A stretch of DNA of 64,000 nucleotides from Koleobacter methoxysyntrophicus (GTDB lineage: Bacteria > Bacillota > Thermosediminibacteria > Koleobacterales > Koleobacteraceae): the NCBI RefSeq assembly GCF_017301615.1, contig NZ_CP059066.1:682001-746000 (forward strand), in the 5' to 3' direction. The position numbers were made by a program, and so were the translations under genes. Position 1 is the first letter of the stretch, and the number at the start of each line of letters is the position of its first letter. The notes below the pieces were generated by a model, which saw nothing but the letters and a program-made list of their open reading frames with translations, did no database searches and was not told the origin of the DNA. Positions 55,379 to 63,672 of the stretch are shown piece after piece.

Positions 55379-57382
55379 GCTTTCGATCCCGTATTTTTTC
55401 ATTTTTCTATACAGGGTATTTCTACCAATACCTAAAGACTCAGCAGTTTTTGTTATATTCCCGTTAAAAATCTGCAGTGTCCTCACAATCTCTCTTTTTT
55501 CAACTTCTTCAAGGCTAAGAGGCTCATCTCCCAGCATATTATTGAGAAAAGGAGTTCCGCTATTCCTTATTGAGTCGGGCAGATGCTCTTCTGTCAGCAC
55601 ATCTCCATCAGCCAGGTTGATAGCCTGTTGAAGCACATTCTGTAATTCCCTCACATTGCCCGGCCATGAGTAATGCATCATAGCTCTTAAAAATTTCCGG
55701 TCTATAGTACTTACAGCTTTGCCCATATGCTCCCCCAGTTTTTCTTTAAAATGGGCTATAAGGATAGGGATATCTTCTTTTCTTTCCCTGAGAGGCGGGA
55801 TTTTAATCGGCATAACATTTAACCGGAAAAACAGGTCCTGTCTGAAGTTCCCTGCCCTGACCTCTGCTTCCAGGTCTTTATGGGTAGCGGCTATAACCCT
55901 AACATCAACGGGTATAACCTTATTACCCCCGATTCTGGTTATCTGCTTGGTTTCCAGGACCCTTAATAGGTGTGCCTGGGCATCCAGCGGCATATCCCCT
56001 ATTTCGTCAAGGAATATGGTACCGCCGTCGGCCAGTTCAAATTTACCCGGGCGCCCTCCTCTTTTTGCTCCCGTAAAGGCCCCCTCCACATAGCCGAAAA
56101 GTTCACTGGCTACCAGTTCCCGCGGAATTGCCCCGCAGTTTAAAAAAACAAAGGAACCGTCTCTCCTGCTGCTGAAATTGTGTATGGCCTGGGCAAACAT
56201 CTCTTTACCGGTGCCGCTTTCCCCCATCAAAAGCACCGTTGTAGTATTGGCTGCAGCAAGCTTGGCAAGCCGTATTGCTTCTTTTATCTTCTGGCTCTCC
56301 CCCAGTATATCATCAAAACCAAACCTGGCATTTGCACCGACCATTCTGTTAACCAGATTGTGAACCGTTTTTATTTCCCTTATAGTGATAACGGCTCCTG
56401 CAACCTTTTCCTTTTCCATCAGTATGGGGGTTGCAGTAGTAATGCAGCGAATTGACCTCTGTCTTGTTTCAAGCACCATCTCTTCTTCCGAAAACCCCTT
56501 ACCTGTTTTAAGGACATTAAGGATTTTCCTGGTATTGGTGTCAAAAAGCCTTTTTATATTCTGACCGATTATCTCATCCTCTCTTATACCGACCATTTTT
56601 CTCGCAGTATAATTTATTTCTGTTATCCTCCCCTTTTCATCTACAGACACCAGACCCTCGGATATCGATTCCATAATGGCATGGAAGTGCTTAACGGCCA
56701 TAGCAAGCTGTTGATTTTTTTCATCTATCTCCATCTGATTTTCAATGGCCTCGACCGCTGCCACAACCATACCCAGGGTATGGGGATGAACTTTATCATA
56801 TTCCCCCGTCATGCTGAGCACCCCTATAATCCTGCCTCTGGTATCTCTTATAGGGCATGCTGAACTGGTCCATATATGATAATCCCTGCAGTAGTGTTCT
56901 GCAGCAAATACCTGCAGTGGAGTGCCCGCTACAATGGAAGTACCTATGGCATTAGTCCCTATCCTCTGTTCACTGCAATTATCACCGGGAAAAATATTTA
57001 AGCCTTTGCGGCCTTCTATTATATCTTTATCTCCCAGGGTAACCAGGATGTATCCCTCATCATCGGCAAGGCGGACTATAAATCCGGAATTTTCCACAAT
57101 ACTGTAAAGGCTGGACATAAAGGGTTTGGATATATTGATTAACTTTTCCATTTTCTTGTATCTCTTTTCTATTTCTTCTGTATGGAGTTTGTCAGGTCGT
57201 TTTGAAGTATAAGGGTCTACACCATAAGAGCGGCTTCTTTTCCACGACTCGGCAATAACCGGCCTTATTACGTGGTTATTGATTTCTCCTGTCTCTATAA
57301 AGGCCCGCCATGCTCTGTAGAATTCCGGTTTCTTTTTTAAAATAACCTGACCCGGCACAATATCCTCCCCCTTTCCTGCCAT
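55370..57382 (-). CDS. AcoR-type sigma-54-dependent activator
   Basis: A 670-residue enhancer-binding protein. The N-terminus (residues 1-60, IRPVIAESWKRSRSYGVDP) and GAF-like domain (about 75-215, with GDNCSEQRIGTNAIGTSIV and TSSACPIRDTRGRIIGVLSM) are of the AcoR type. A PAS domain follows at about 230-340. The AAA+ domain (about 355-590) has GESGTGKEMFAQAI, GAFTGAKRGG and [20 protein letters not shown]. The C-terminal Fis-type helix-turn-helix is NITKTAESLGIGRNTLYRKM. Its target is very probably the antiporter operon just downstream, which has a sigma-54 promoter and three palindromes. The signal sensed is unknown. Confidence 0.92.
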   Translation of the reverse strand: MAGKGEDIVPGQVILKKKPEFYRAWRAFIETGEINNHVIRPVIAESWKRSRSYGVDPYTSKRPDKLHTEEIEKRYKKMEKLINISKPFMSSLYSIVENSGFIVRLADDEGYILVTLGDKDIIEGRKGLNIFPGDNCSEQRIGTNAIGTSIVAGTPLQVFAAEHYCRDYHIWTSSACPIRDTRGRIIGVLSMTGEYDKVHPHTLGMVVAAVEAIENQMEIDEKNQQLAMAVKHFHAIMESISEGLVSVDEKGRITEINYTARKMVGIREDEIIGQNIKRLFDTNTRKILNVLKTGKGFSEEEMVLETRQRSIRCITTATPILMEKEKVAGAVITIREIKTVHNLVNRMVGANARFGFDDILGESQKIKEAIRLAKLAAANTTTVLLMGESGTGKEMFAQAIHNFSSRRDGSFVFLNCGAIPRELVASELFGYVEGAFTGAKRGGRPGKFELADGGTIFLDEIGDMPLDAQAHLLRVLETKQITRIGGNKVIPVDVRVIAATHKDLEAEVRAGNFRQDLFFRLNVMPIKIPPLRERKEDIPILIAHFKEKLGEHMGKAVSTIDRKFLRAMMHYSWPGNVRELQNVLQQAINLADGDVLTEEHLPDSIRNSGTPFLNNMLGDEPLSLEEVEKREIVRTLQIFNGNITKTAESLGIGRNTLYRKMKKYGIESVP

Positions 57383-57584
57383 TTATTATGAACCCAACTT
57401 GATTATAGCACTAGTCAGCGGCCTGTTCAATGTTAGATTCTACATAGCCCGGAATCTATATCGAAGTAATATTGCCCGAAACGTATATCGGCGGCATACA
57501 GACATAAAAATGCCTCTTTCAATATAGGCAAATTACATCAATCCTACATAAAATAAACTAGATACACGAAAAGAGGTGCTGCCC

Positions 57585-57878
57585 GTGAAAGATGAGCATA
57601 TTGAATTTCCTTTATTGCTTTCGAATTATATCCTGGGAACACTTATAATCGGCTTTTCTTTATATGTTTATTATTACAAAAAAAACACTGTCCCTCTATA
57701 TATAACCCTTGCCATTGTAATAGCGGGGCCTATTGAAGACATCCTCGTATATTTAATAAAATCTATGGGTCATATTCCAGATTATCAAAAGAGGAAATAT
57801 ATATTGCTTATTGATCAGTTAACCAGTTTGGGTTTTCTATTCTTTCTATTGCTTGCTATTATAGAATCTTCAAGATGA
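57585..57878 (+). CDS. Small membrane protein of unknown function
   Basis: A 97-residue protein with three predicted helices (about 12-32, 38-60 and 75-95) and a lysine-bearing loop YYYKKNTV. The GTG at 57585 is preferred since AGAGG ends 8 nt upstream; three codons further upstream overlap that site. No family recognised. It is divergent from the sigma-54 activator gene, alone on its strand. Confidence 0.6.
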   Translation: MKDEHIEFPLLLSNYILGTLIIGFSLYVYYYKKNTVPLYITLAIVIAGPIEDILVYLIKSMGHIPDYQKRKYILLIDQLTSLGFLFFLLLAIIESSR

Positions 57879-58010
57879 CTATAAGTTACAGCATATCACT
57901 TAACCAGGTTTTTCAAATTTTGCAGTGCAATAAAGAAGGATTTTACCGCCCATTCAAGAAGCTATTGCTGCAAAAACCTTCCCGGAACTGCTTCCCCATC
58001 CCCGGGTGAT

Positions 58011-58115
58011 TTCCTCGAAAAATTTGATGGGGCCGGAAAGGAGATAATTATTACTCAGATGGGCCCTACAATTGCTGCATATGCTTCTGAAGGGGGCCTG
58101 CTCATCAGCTTCTGA
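58011..58115 (+). pseudogene. Possible DegV-family C-terminal relic
   Basis: Within the gap 57879-58138 one frame without start reads FLEKFDGAGKEIIITQMGP then TIAAYASEGGLLISF before a TGA. The IGP..GAH.GPG..G-like ending resembles the C-terminus of DegV fatty-acid-binding proteins. Nothing upstream in frame continues it. The remainder of the gap shows no gene. Confidence 0.35.
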
Positions 58116-58138
58116 AACAAAATTTTTTTAATTCAATA

Positions 58139-58167
58139 TTGACTACTGCTATATTTTAATATAAACT
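58139..58167 (+). promoter_or_regulatory. Promoter of the SAM-riboswitch operon
   Basis: TTGACT (58139-58144) and TAAACT (58162-58167) are 17 bp apart, about 17 bp ahead of the riboswitch. Confidence 0.7.
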
Positions 58168-58183
58168 TATTACTAAATATACA

Positions 58184-58311
58184 ATCTCTTATCAAGAGAG
58201 GTGGAGGGAAGGGCCCTATGAAACCCGGCAACAGCTGCGCAAAAACGCAGAATTGTGCCAATTCCTGCAGTGGGTAAACTAAATTTTACACCACTGAAAG
58301 ATGAGAGAGGT
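58184..58311 (+). promoter_or_regulatory. SAM-I riboswitch (S-box)
   Basis: A clear SAM-I aptamer: P1 strands CTCTTATC (58186-58193) and GATGAGAG (near 58300), the conserved AGAGAGGTGGAGGGA, GGGCCCTATGAAACCCGGCAAC and GTGCCAATTCC. SAM binding stabilises P1 and lets the following terminator form; without SAM the 3' P1 strand (GAGAGGTT) can pair with AACCTCTT of the terminator as antiterminator. Genes are therefore off when SAM is plentiful, consistent with methionine or homocysteine supply. Confidence 0.97.
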
Positions 58312-58337
58312 TAAAAGTTTATATGTATTTATAAACA

Positions 58338-58367
58338 AAACCTCTTTCATTGGAAAGGTTTTTTTAT
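58338..58367 (+). terminator. Riboswitch-controlled terminator
   Basis: AAACC-TC-TTTC, loop ATTG, GAAA-GGTTT followed by T7 lies between aptamer and first gene; expression-platform hairpin of the SAM riboswitch. Confidence 0.88.
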
Positions 58368-58392
58368 TTTTCCAAAAAAGGAGGTCTTTTTT

Positions 58393-59562
58393 ATGTCAAA
58401 ACAGGTTAAATCCTACGAAGAAATCAATGAAAAGATCAAGAAGGGTGAAGCGGTTGTACTAACCGCAGAGGAAATCATCGAAATGGTTGAAGAACAGGGT
58501 ATAAAAGAAACGGCCAAGAAAGTTGATGTGGTTACAACGGGAACCTTCGGACCGATGTGTTCTTCAGGAGCATTTCTAAATTTCGGCCACAGCGATCCAC
58601 CCATAAAGATGTCAAAGGTATGGTTGAATGATGTCCCTGCATATACCGGCCTTGCTGCCGTTGATGCATATATCGGAGCCACCGAATTATGTGAAAGAAA
58701 CGGCAAAACCTACGGAGGAGCCCATGTTATAGAAGACCTGATATCGGGCAAGAAAATAAAATTAAAGGCTATAGGGTCCAGAACTGACTGCTACCCCAGA
58801 AAGGAAATAGAGGGCTATATACATAAAGACACCCTTAATGAATGTTTCCTTTTCAATCCCAGGAATGCTTACCAGAACTATGCAGCTGCCACTAATTCAA
58901 CGGATAGAATTCTTTATACCTATATGGGTACGCTCCTGTCCAATTTCGGTAATGTAACCTATTCCACTTCAGGCCAATTAAGCCCTCTTTTAAATGACCC
59001 TGAATTGAGGACTATCGGGATAGGTACAAGGATATTTCTAGGCGGGGCTCAGGGATTTGTTGCATGGAACGGAACCCAGCACAACCCTTCAAGACAGAGG
59101 TCGGACAGCGGGATTCCGGTAGGACCGGGCTGCACCTTGAGCCTGATAGGTAACCTGAAAGATATGAGCCCTGAATTCATAAAAGCAGCTGTGTTTCACA
59201 AATACGGGGTGAGCCTGTTTGTAGGTGTTGGGATACCTATTCCCATCCTAGATGAAGAGATGGCAAATTTCGCGGCCGTCAGGGACAGGGATATTAAAAC
59301 GGTTATTCTGGATTACGGCATCCCCAGCCGGAACAGGCCGCTCATTAAAACAGTAAACTATGAAGAATTAAAATCAGGGGAAATCGAACTAAACGGAAAA
59401 AGGGTGCCTACAGCTCCCCTCTCCAGCATATATAAGGCACGTCAGATCGCAGAGATACTGAAAGACTGGATTAAAAAGGGAAAATTCCTGCTCCAGCAGC
59501 CGGTAGAGCAGTTACCTAAAGATATTCAATTTAAGCCTTTAAATATAGAGGAGTGTGAATAA
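58393..59562 (+). CDS. DUF39 homocysteine biosynthesis protein
   Basis: A 389-residue protein of the DUF39 (HcyBio) family, shown in methanogens to help make homocysteine from aspartate semialdehyde and sulfide. Two cysteines, 56 (GTFGPMCSSGAFLN) and 133 (GSRTDCYPRKE), fall where the archaeal proteins have their pair of important cysteines as I recall. Other conserved segments are FLGGAQGFVAWNGTQHNP and DYGIPSRNRP. It follows a SAM riboswitch and precedes NIL/ferredoxin and UPF0280 genes, the known functional partners. Start ATG with AAAGGAGG upstream. Confidence 0.93.
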   Translation: MSKQVKSYEEINEKIKKGEAVVLTAEEIIEMVEEQGIKETAKKVDVVTTGTFGPMCSSGAFLNFGHSDPPIKMSKVWLNDVPAYTGLAAVDAYIGATELCERNGKTYGGAHVIEDLISGKKIKLKAIGSRTDCYPRKEIEGYIHKDTLNECFLFNPRNAYQNYAAATNSTDRILYTYMGTLLSNFGNVTYSTSGQLSPLLNDPELRTIGIGTRIFLGGAQGFVAWNGTQHNPSRQRSDSGIPVGPGCTLSLIGNLKDMSPEFIKAAVFHKYGVSLFVGVGIPIPILDEEMANFAAVRDRDIKTVILDYGIPSRNRPLIKTVNYEELKSGEIELNGKRVPTAPLSSIYKARQIAEILKDWIKKGKFLLQQPVEQLPKDIQFKPLNIEECE

Positions 59563-59563
59563 A

Positions 59564-59992
59564 ATGACAAAACAAAGGTTTACCTTAAACTTCCCTCCGG
59601 AAAGCTCTGAAAAACCTTTAACATACCATCTTATAAAGGATTATAATCTTAAGATAAACATTCTAAAAGCAGAGATAACAGCGGGCAAGGAAGGTCATCT
59701 GCTGATAGAGGTTGAAGGAGATGAAGCTGATCTAGAAAATGGGCTCAAGTTCCTGATGGATGAGAATATTGAAGTAATACCGTTAAACCAGCAGATTACC
59801 CTGAAAGAAGATGAGTGTGTTCACTGCGGTGCCTGTACAGCCGTTTGTTTTCCCGGAGCGTTAAAACTCGACAGGGAAACATGGAAGCTGATTTTTAAAC
59901 CCGAAGAATGTGTTGTATGCGGTCTTTGTGTTAATGCCTGCCCCCTGGGAATTATCAATATTGGTTTTGGTACCGGGGTCAGGGGGGAATAA
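59564..59992 (+). CDS. NIL-domain 4Fe-4S ferredoxin
   Basis: A 142-residue protein: N-terminal NIL domain (about 1-75, as in methionine ABC ATPases) and two 4Fe-4S motifs, CVHCGACTAVCFPGAL and CVVCGLCVNACPLGI. Works with DUF39 in reductive sulfide insertion during homocysteine formation in archaea. ATG 59564 is taken since GAGGAGTG lies 8 nt upstream; a GTG at 59555 inside the end of the DUF39 gene is less likely. Confidence 0.93.
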   Translation: MTKQRFTLNFPPESSEKPLTYHLIKDYNLKINILKAEITAGKEGHLLIEVEGDEADLENGLKFLMDENIEVIPLNQQITLKEDECVHCGACTAVCFPGALKLDRETWKLIFKPEECVVCGLCVNACPLGIINIGFGTGVRGE

Positions 59993-59993
59993 G

Positions 59994-60740
59994 ATGTACC
60001 AACCCCGCTTTTACAGAAAGGAAATGGGCAGTGATAGATTTAAGGCCTTTACAGTATTATATAAAGAAACAGACCTGTGGATCGGGGTAAACGGCAATTG
60101 TAATATCGGTAGAGTAAAGGAGTTTGTTTTAAATAAGATTATAGAGCTGAGGAATCAGCTAGAAAATTATCTCAGGCTGGACCCGGGTTTTTTCAAGTCT
60201 CTATCCCCATATAGAGTACAAGAATACGCACCGGAAATCGCCAAAATCATGGCCGACGCTGCCGCTCGGGCCGGAGTAGGCCCAATGGCAGCGGTAGCCG
60301 GCGCTTTTTCCCGGGAAATAGGGAAAAGTGTAGAAGAAGAATTCGGAATCGAAGAAATAATCATCGAAAATGGCGGGGATTTATACTTGAAATCTAAAGA
60401 AACCCTCTTTATATCCGTATATGCCGGGAATTCTCCTGTATCGGGCAGAATCTGCATTGAGATTCCCCCGGTTCTTTCCCCCCTTGGAATATGCACTTCT
60501 TCGGGAACCGTCGGCCATTCTTTAAGCTTTGGAAAAGCCGATGCCGTCACTGTTCTGTGTAAAGACGCACCGACAGCTGATGCATATGCAACGGCTTTGG
60601 GGAACCTGATAAAAGGGCCGGAAGGTATTCAGAAGGCCCTTGATAAGGCACCAATGATCAAGGAAGTCCTGGGGATAGTTGTAATTGTAGGAGATAAAAT
60701 AGGGGCCAGGGGTAATTTCAAACTAGTGCCGGTTATCTAA
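59994..60740 (+). CDS. UPF0280 (ApbE-like) protein
   Basis: A 248-residue protein of the UPF0280 family, related to the ApbE FMN transferase fold (IIIENGGDLYLK, AKIMADAAARAGVGPMAAVAGAF). The archaeal homologue MA1715 is required for efficient sulfide assimilation into homocysteine. ATG 59994 lies 1 nt after the ferredoxin stop with GGGGGGAA upstream; a longer open frame inside the ferredoxin gene is not used. Last gene of the operon. Confidence 0.92.
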   Translation: MYQPRFYRKEMGSDRFKAFTVLYKETDLWIGVNGNCNIGRVKEFVLNKIIELRNQLENYLRLDPGFFKSLSPYRVQEYAPEIAKIMADAAARAGVGPMAAVAGAFSREIGKSVEEEFGIEEIIIENGGDLYLKSKETLFISVYAGNSPVSGRICIEIPPVLSPLGICTSSGTVGHSLSFGKADAVTVLCKDAPTADAYATALGNLIKGPEGIQKALDKAPMIKEVLGIVVIVGDKIGARGNFKLVPVI

Positions 60741-60861
60741 AATTAAAAAATTTTTGAATAACTAGAGGTTATCCAACTCAAATAAATCAAAGTTAGTCAA
60801 TTTATTTTAAAATTTTGGTCCGAAAATATTTCCCGATGTATTTTAATTTAAAAAAATCTTG

Positions 60862-61581
60862 CTAATTACAGAGAGCTAAAAATTCGATTCCCATATAAAT
60901 ATATTTTGTGAGAGTAATTATATCAAACACCGGCCGTTGGGTAACCTTTTGTATCCTTTTTCTAAAGGGTGACATATTAGTGCATTCTAAAACAATGCTC
61001 TTTACATCGGGATTTTCCTTTATAAGCTGAAGAGACTTGATTTCCATTTCTTTTTCACATTTTTCAAAATCGAGGTCTTCTTCATTCCCTAGAAAAACTC
61101 GTGAAAATTCTTCCATATCGTCCATTCCTGTCACTACTATGGGTATTTTTTTTATTCCTACACTCTCAAAATGCTTCTGAGTAAGAGATGCTTTGCTAGC
61201 TGTTATGATCCCTACTTTCCCTCTGCTACCCATAATTTTAAAAATAAAAGGGACCTGAATCAAACTAGAAGTAAAAACAGGTATATTGACTGAAGCTGCT
61301 AGTTGATTTTGAAACATTGCTAGAAAACCACAACTCGTTGTTATCGCTTTTACACCTTCCCTTTCTAGTTCTCGAGCTCCTTCAATAAAGGGCTCAAGCA
61401 GGGTAATATCTGCTTCCTTAACTACCCTCTCAGGCAGAGCAAATTTAATTTTTTTATATTTAACAGGGAAAGGAAAAGAAAGGGCATTTCCGATATCTCC
61501 TACCGCTCTAGGAAAACGGGTATCAAGCATCAAAATACCGATAGCCTCTCCATAATTTGTGTATCCGCCTTTTAACTTCAT
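60862..61581 (-). CDS. Aspartate/glutamate racemase-family protein
   Basis: A 239-residue protein of the Asp/Glu/hydantoin racemase superfamily, with the two catalytic cysteines recognisable in KAITTSCGFLAMFQN (about residue 85) and IVLECTNMSPF (about residue 200), and GKVGIITASKASL between the lobes. Substrate unknown; hydantoin, aspartate or maleate-type acids are all possible. It is the second gene after a TRAP-type permease, separated by 119 bp with a strong hairpin, so it may act on what that permease imports. Confidence 0.8.
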   Translation of the reverse strand: MKLKGGYTNYGEAIGILMLDTRFPRAVGDIGNALSFPFPVKYKKIKFALPERVVKEADITLLEPFIEGARELEREGVKAITTSCGFLAMFQNQLAASVNIPVFTSSLIQVPFIFKIMGSRGKVGIITASKASLTQKHFESVGIKKIPIVVTGMDDMEEFSRVFLGNEEDLDFEKCEKEMEIKSLQLIKENPDVKSIVLECTNMSPFRKRIQKVTQRPVFDIITLTKYIYMGIEFLALCN

Positions 61582-61612
61582 TCAACATCTCTCCCTTATG
61601 AAGAATATTTTG

Positions 61613-61637
61613 AGCCGGGAAAAGTCTTTCCCGGCTA
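61613..61637 (-). terminator. Hairpin between permease and racemase genes
   Basis: AGCCGGGAAA (61613-61622) pairs exactly with TTTCCCGGCT (61628-61637). T-run is poor on both strands. A further 14-bp palindrome TTGTTATATAACAA lies at 61658-61671. The two may reduce read-through or serve as a processing or operator site. Confidence 0.6.
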
Positions 61638-61700
61638 AACTACGAAAAATAACCTATTGTTATATAACAAGGTTTATTGGATTTGCTTAGTAAAGTCACA

Positions 61701-63056
61701 TTAGATAAACCATGCAATAAATCCTGATATTGCGAAATAGATTGTAACAGGAAGCGTAAGCAACATAACCTTTATCGGATCTACCTTTTGATTTATAATT
61801 CCTCCTACTATTCCCACTACAACAAAAGCTGTTAAGCCTACAGGGGGCATTGACTGCCCTGCCATGGCCAAGTGCCCTGCTCCAAGAGCAGCCTTTACGG
61901 GGTCTACTCCTATAGCTTTAAGGGCAGGACCGAGGAAAGTAATAATTGTCGTTTGTGCCGTTGTTTGAGAACCGGTAAGCATACCTACAAGTATTGTTGC
62001 AAAGCCACCACCTAATTTCATTGTGGTAGCACTTAGGTTCTCAGCGTAATTTTTAACTAGATCGATAAGTCCTGCTTGATAAAAAGCACCTATCATCACA
62101 CCAGCACACAGCTGAATTTGTATTGTCTTACTTACCTTTTTTATGCCCTCACTAATTACACTGGTAGCTTTTTTATTAACCTGAGGAAATATAAAACTAA
62201 TTAAAAGAACTACAACAAGAGCTTCAACAACTCTAAAGGTTATCCCTTTGATAATAGGAATCTTCCCTAATATTTGGTTTATACTTACAAAGAATCCCCA
62301 TTCATTAAATATGTTGTAATTAAATCCAGAAGCCAACACAACAATAAATATTAATACACCTAAAGGCACAAGGGTATGCCATTTTTCCATAAGGATCTCA
62401 GAAGCGGTTTTTTTCGGAATTAGTTCTTCGGGAAGCTGTTTAATTTTTACATATCGCCATGAAGCTAAAATTGCAACTAATACTCCTAAACCTACGGTAA
62501 AGTACCCGATTCTTATTAACGGGTCGGGAGATTCCAGCCCGACTAAAGACGCGGAAAGGAAAAAAGCCTGTGTAATTGGAGGCATTACAGAACCTAAAAT
62601 TGCTCCTGATAAAATTACACTACCTATCTGTTCGCCTTTTAATCCTATTTCGAATAGACCCATTACAACCAGAACCCCTATAACTGTAGCTGCTGCAATA
62701 GCATCTCCCAGCAGTGAACCTGCTAGAGTCAAGGTTAATATAACAGCGGCTATAAGCCCTTTAGGAGATTTGCCGAACAATGCTCGAAAGGTGTTTAAAA
62801 CTGTATCCATTGTTCCAAGTTTAACCTGTGATTCGGCATATATACTCCCAAAGAAGGACAGCATTATAACCCATGCTATTCTGTCTATCCCGGAAATACT
62901 TGCTTTCAATAATCCAACGATCCCTAGGCCACCCATGAGTGCTGCCGTAATACCTGCAATCAATAATCCTGCTCTAGGGTCACCTCCAATACGTGGAATT
63001 GAAGGTGTAAGAATTATAATAAAAAGCAGTGCTACAGGTATGAGAATTAATAACAT
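61701..63056 (-). CDS. TRAP-type large permease (DctM-like)
   Basis: A 451-residue membrane protein with about 12 helices. Typical TRAP large-subunit segments are AGSLLGDAIAAATVIGVLV, SGAILGSVMPPITQAFFLSASLVG and the second-half counterpart GAGHLAMAGQSMPPVGLTAFV. No DctP binding protein or DctQ small subunit is adjacent, so it is either an orphan DctM, or a related secondary transporter of the ion-transporter superfamily. Its partner gene suggests an amino or hydroxy acid substrate. The ribosome site is AGGAGG 6 nt upstream of the start. Confidence 0.8.
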   Translation of the reverse strand: MLLILIPVALLFIIILTPSIPRIGGDPRAGLLIAGITAALMGGLGIVGLLKASISGIDRIAWVIMLSFFGSIYAESQVKLGTMDTVLNTFRALFGKSPKGLIAAVILTLTLAGSLLGDAIAAATVIGVLVVMGLFEIGLKGEQIGSVILSGAILGSVMPPITQAFFLSASLVGLESPDPLIRIGYFTVGLGVLVAILASWRYVKIKQLPEELIPKKTASEILMEKWHTLVPLGVLIFIVVLASGFNYNIFNEWGFFVSINQILGKIPIIKGITFRVVEALVVVLLISFIFPQVNKKATSVISEGIKKVSKTIQIQLCAGVMIGAFYQAGLIDLVKNYAENLSATTMKLGGGFATILVGMLTGSQTTAQTTIITFLGPALKAIGVDPVKAALGAGHLAMAGQSMPPVGLTAFVVVGIVGGIINQKVDPIKVMLLTLPVTIYFAISGFIAWFI

Positions 63057-63672
63057 TTTTAAAAACCTCCTCGGTTTTTACTTTAATATCTTTATTTTCC
63101 ATTTTTAGGGTATTGGCTTTTTGCCGTGAGTCTTTTTATTTTGTATCTATCTGATTTATTTACCCATACTGCTCCCCTCCTCCCTAAATAGAAATTCTTA
63201 TTTTCAGTTTTCAGGGAAGAATTTTTTTCTTTGTTAAATGATAAATATGCATACACTGTGCCATATTTTCATGCTTTGCTTCTTAAACTTTGTAAAATAT
63301 TAAAAAAAGGCTTTGGAAAGCTTTTTACCTTTATAATCCTACTCATTGGAAATTCTATTTTTTCGAATCAAATTTCTCTAAAAACTTGCATAATTTATTG
63401 GTCAAATAAATTCTAAATTTTATAATTTCTTTCTAATTTTTATAAATTAGGCAGCAGTCAATATTTAGGTTTAACCCCTATTAGTAATCTTAAGAAAGTT
63501 ACCTCCTCCAAACTCCTCCAATCGTAGATATTGACATTGTTTCCTAGCTAGTATATTGTAATTATAAGTATACTAACGGCAAAAAATAAAAAATATATAA
63601 AAAACTAAGAAGGATACAACCAGTCATTGAAGAAGATATTAAAAATAAGTTTAAAGAATGGGGGACATAGCC
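63057..63672. other. Divergent intergenic region
   Basis: About 615 bp, very AT-rich, between the permease (minus) and the last gene (plus). No credible gene; a 61-codon frame at 63231 has no ribosome site and poor composition. On the minus strand a strong GGAGGAGGGG precedes ATG-GGT-AAA-TAA, a three-codon minigene, about 110 bp ahead of the permease. No -24/-12 promoter was found on either strand. Confidence 0.5.

Noticed and set aside
63231-63416. 61-codon plus-strand frame in the last intergenic region
   Set aside because: No ribosome site, biased low-complexity composition, and no similarity to any family I know.
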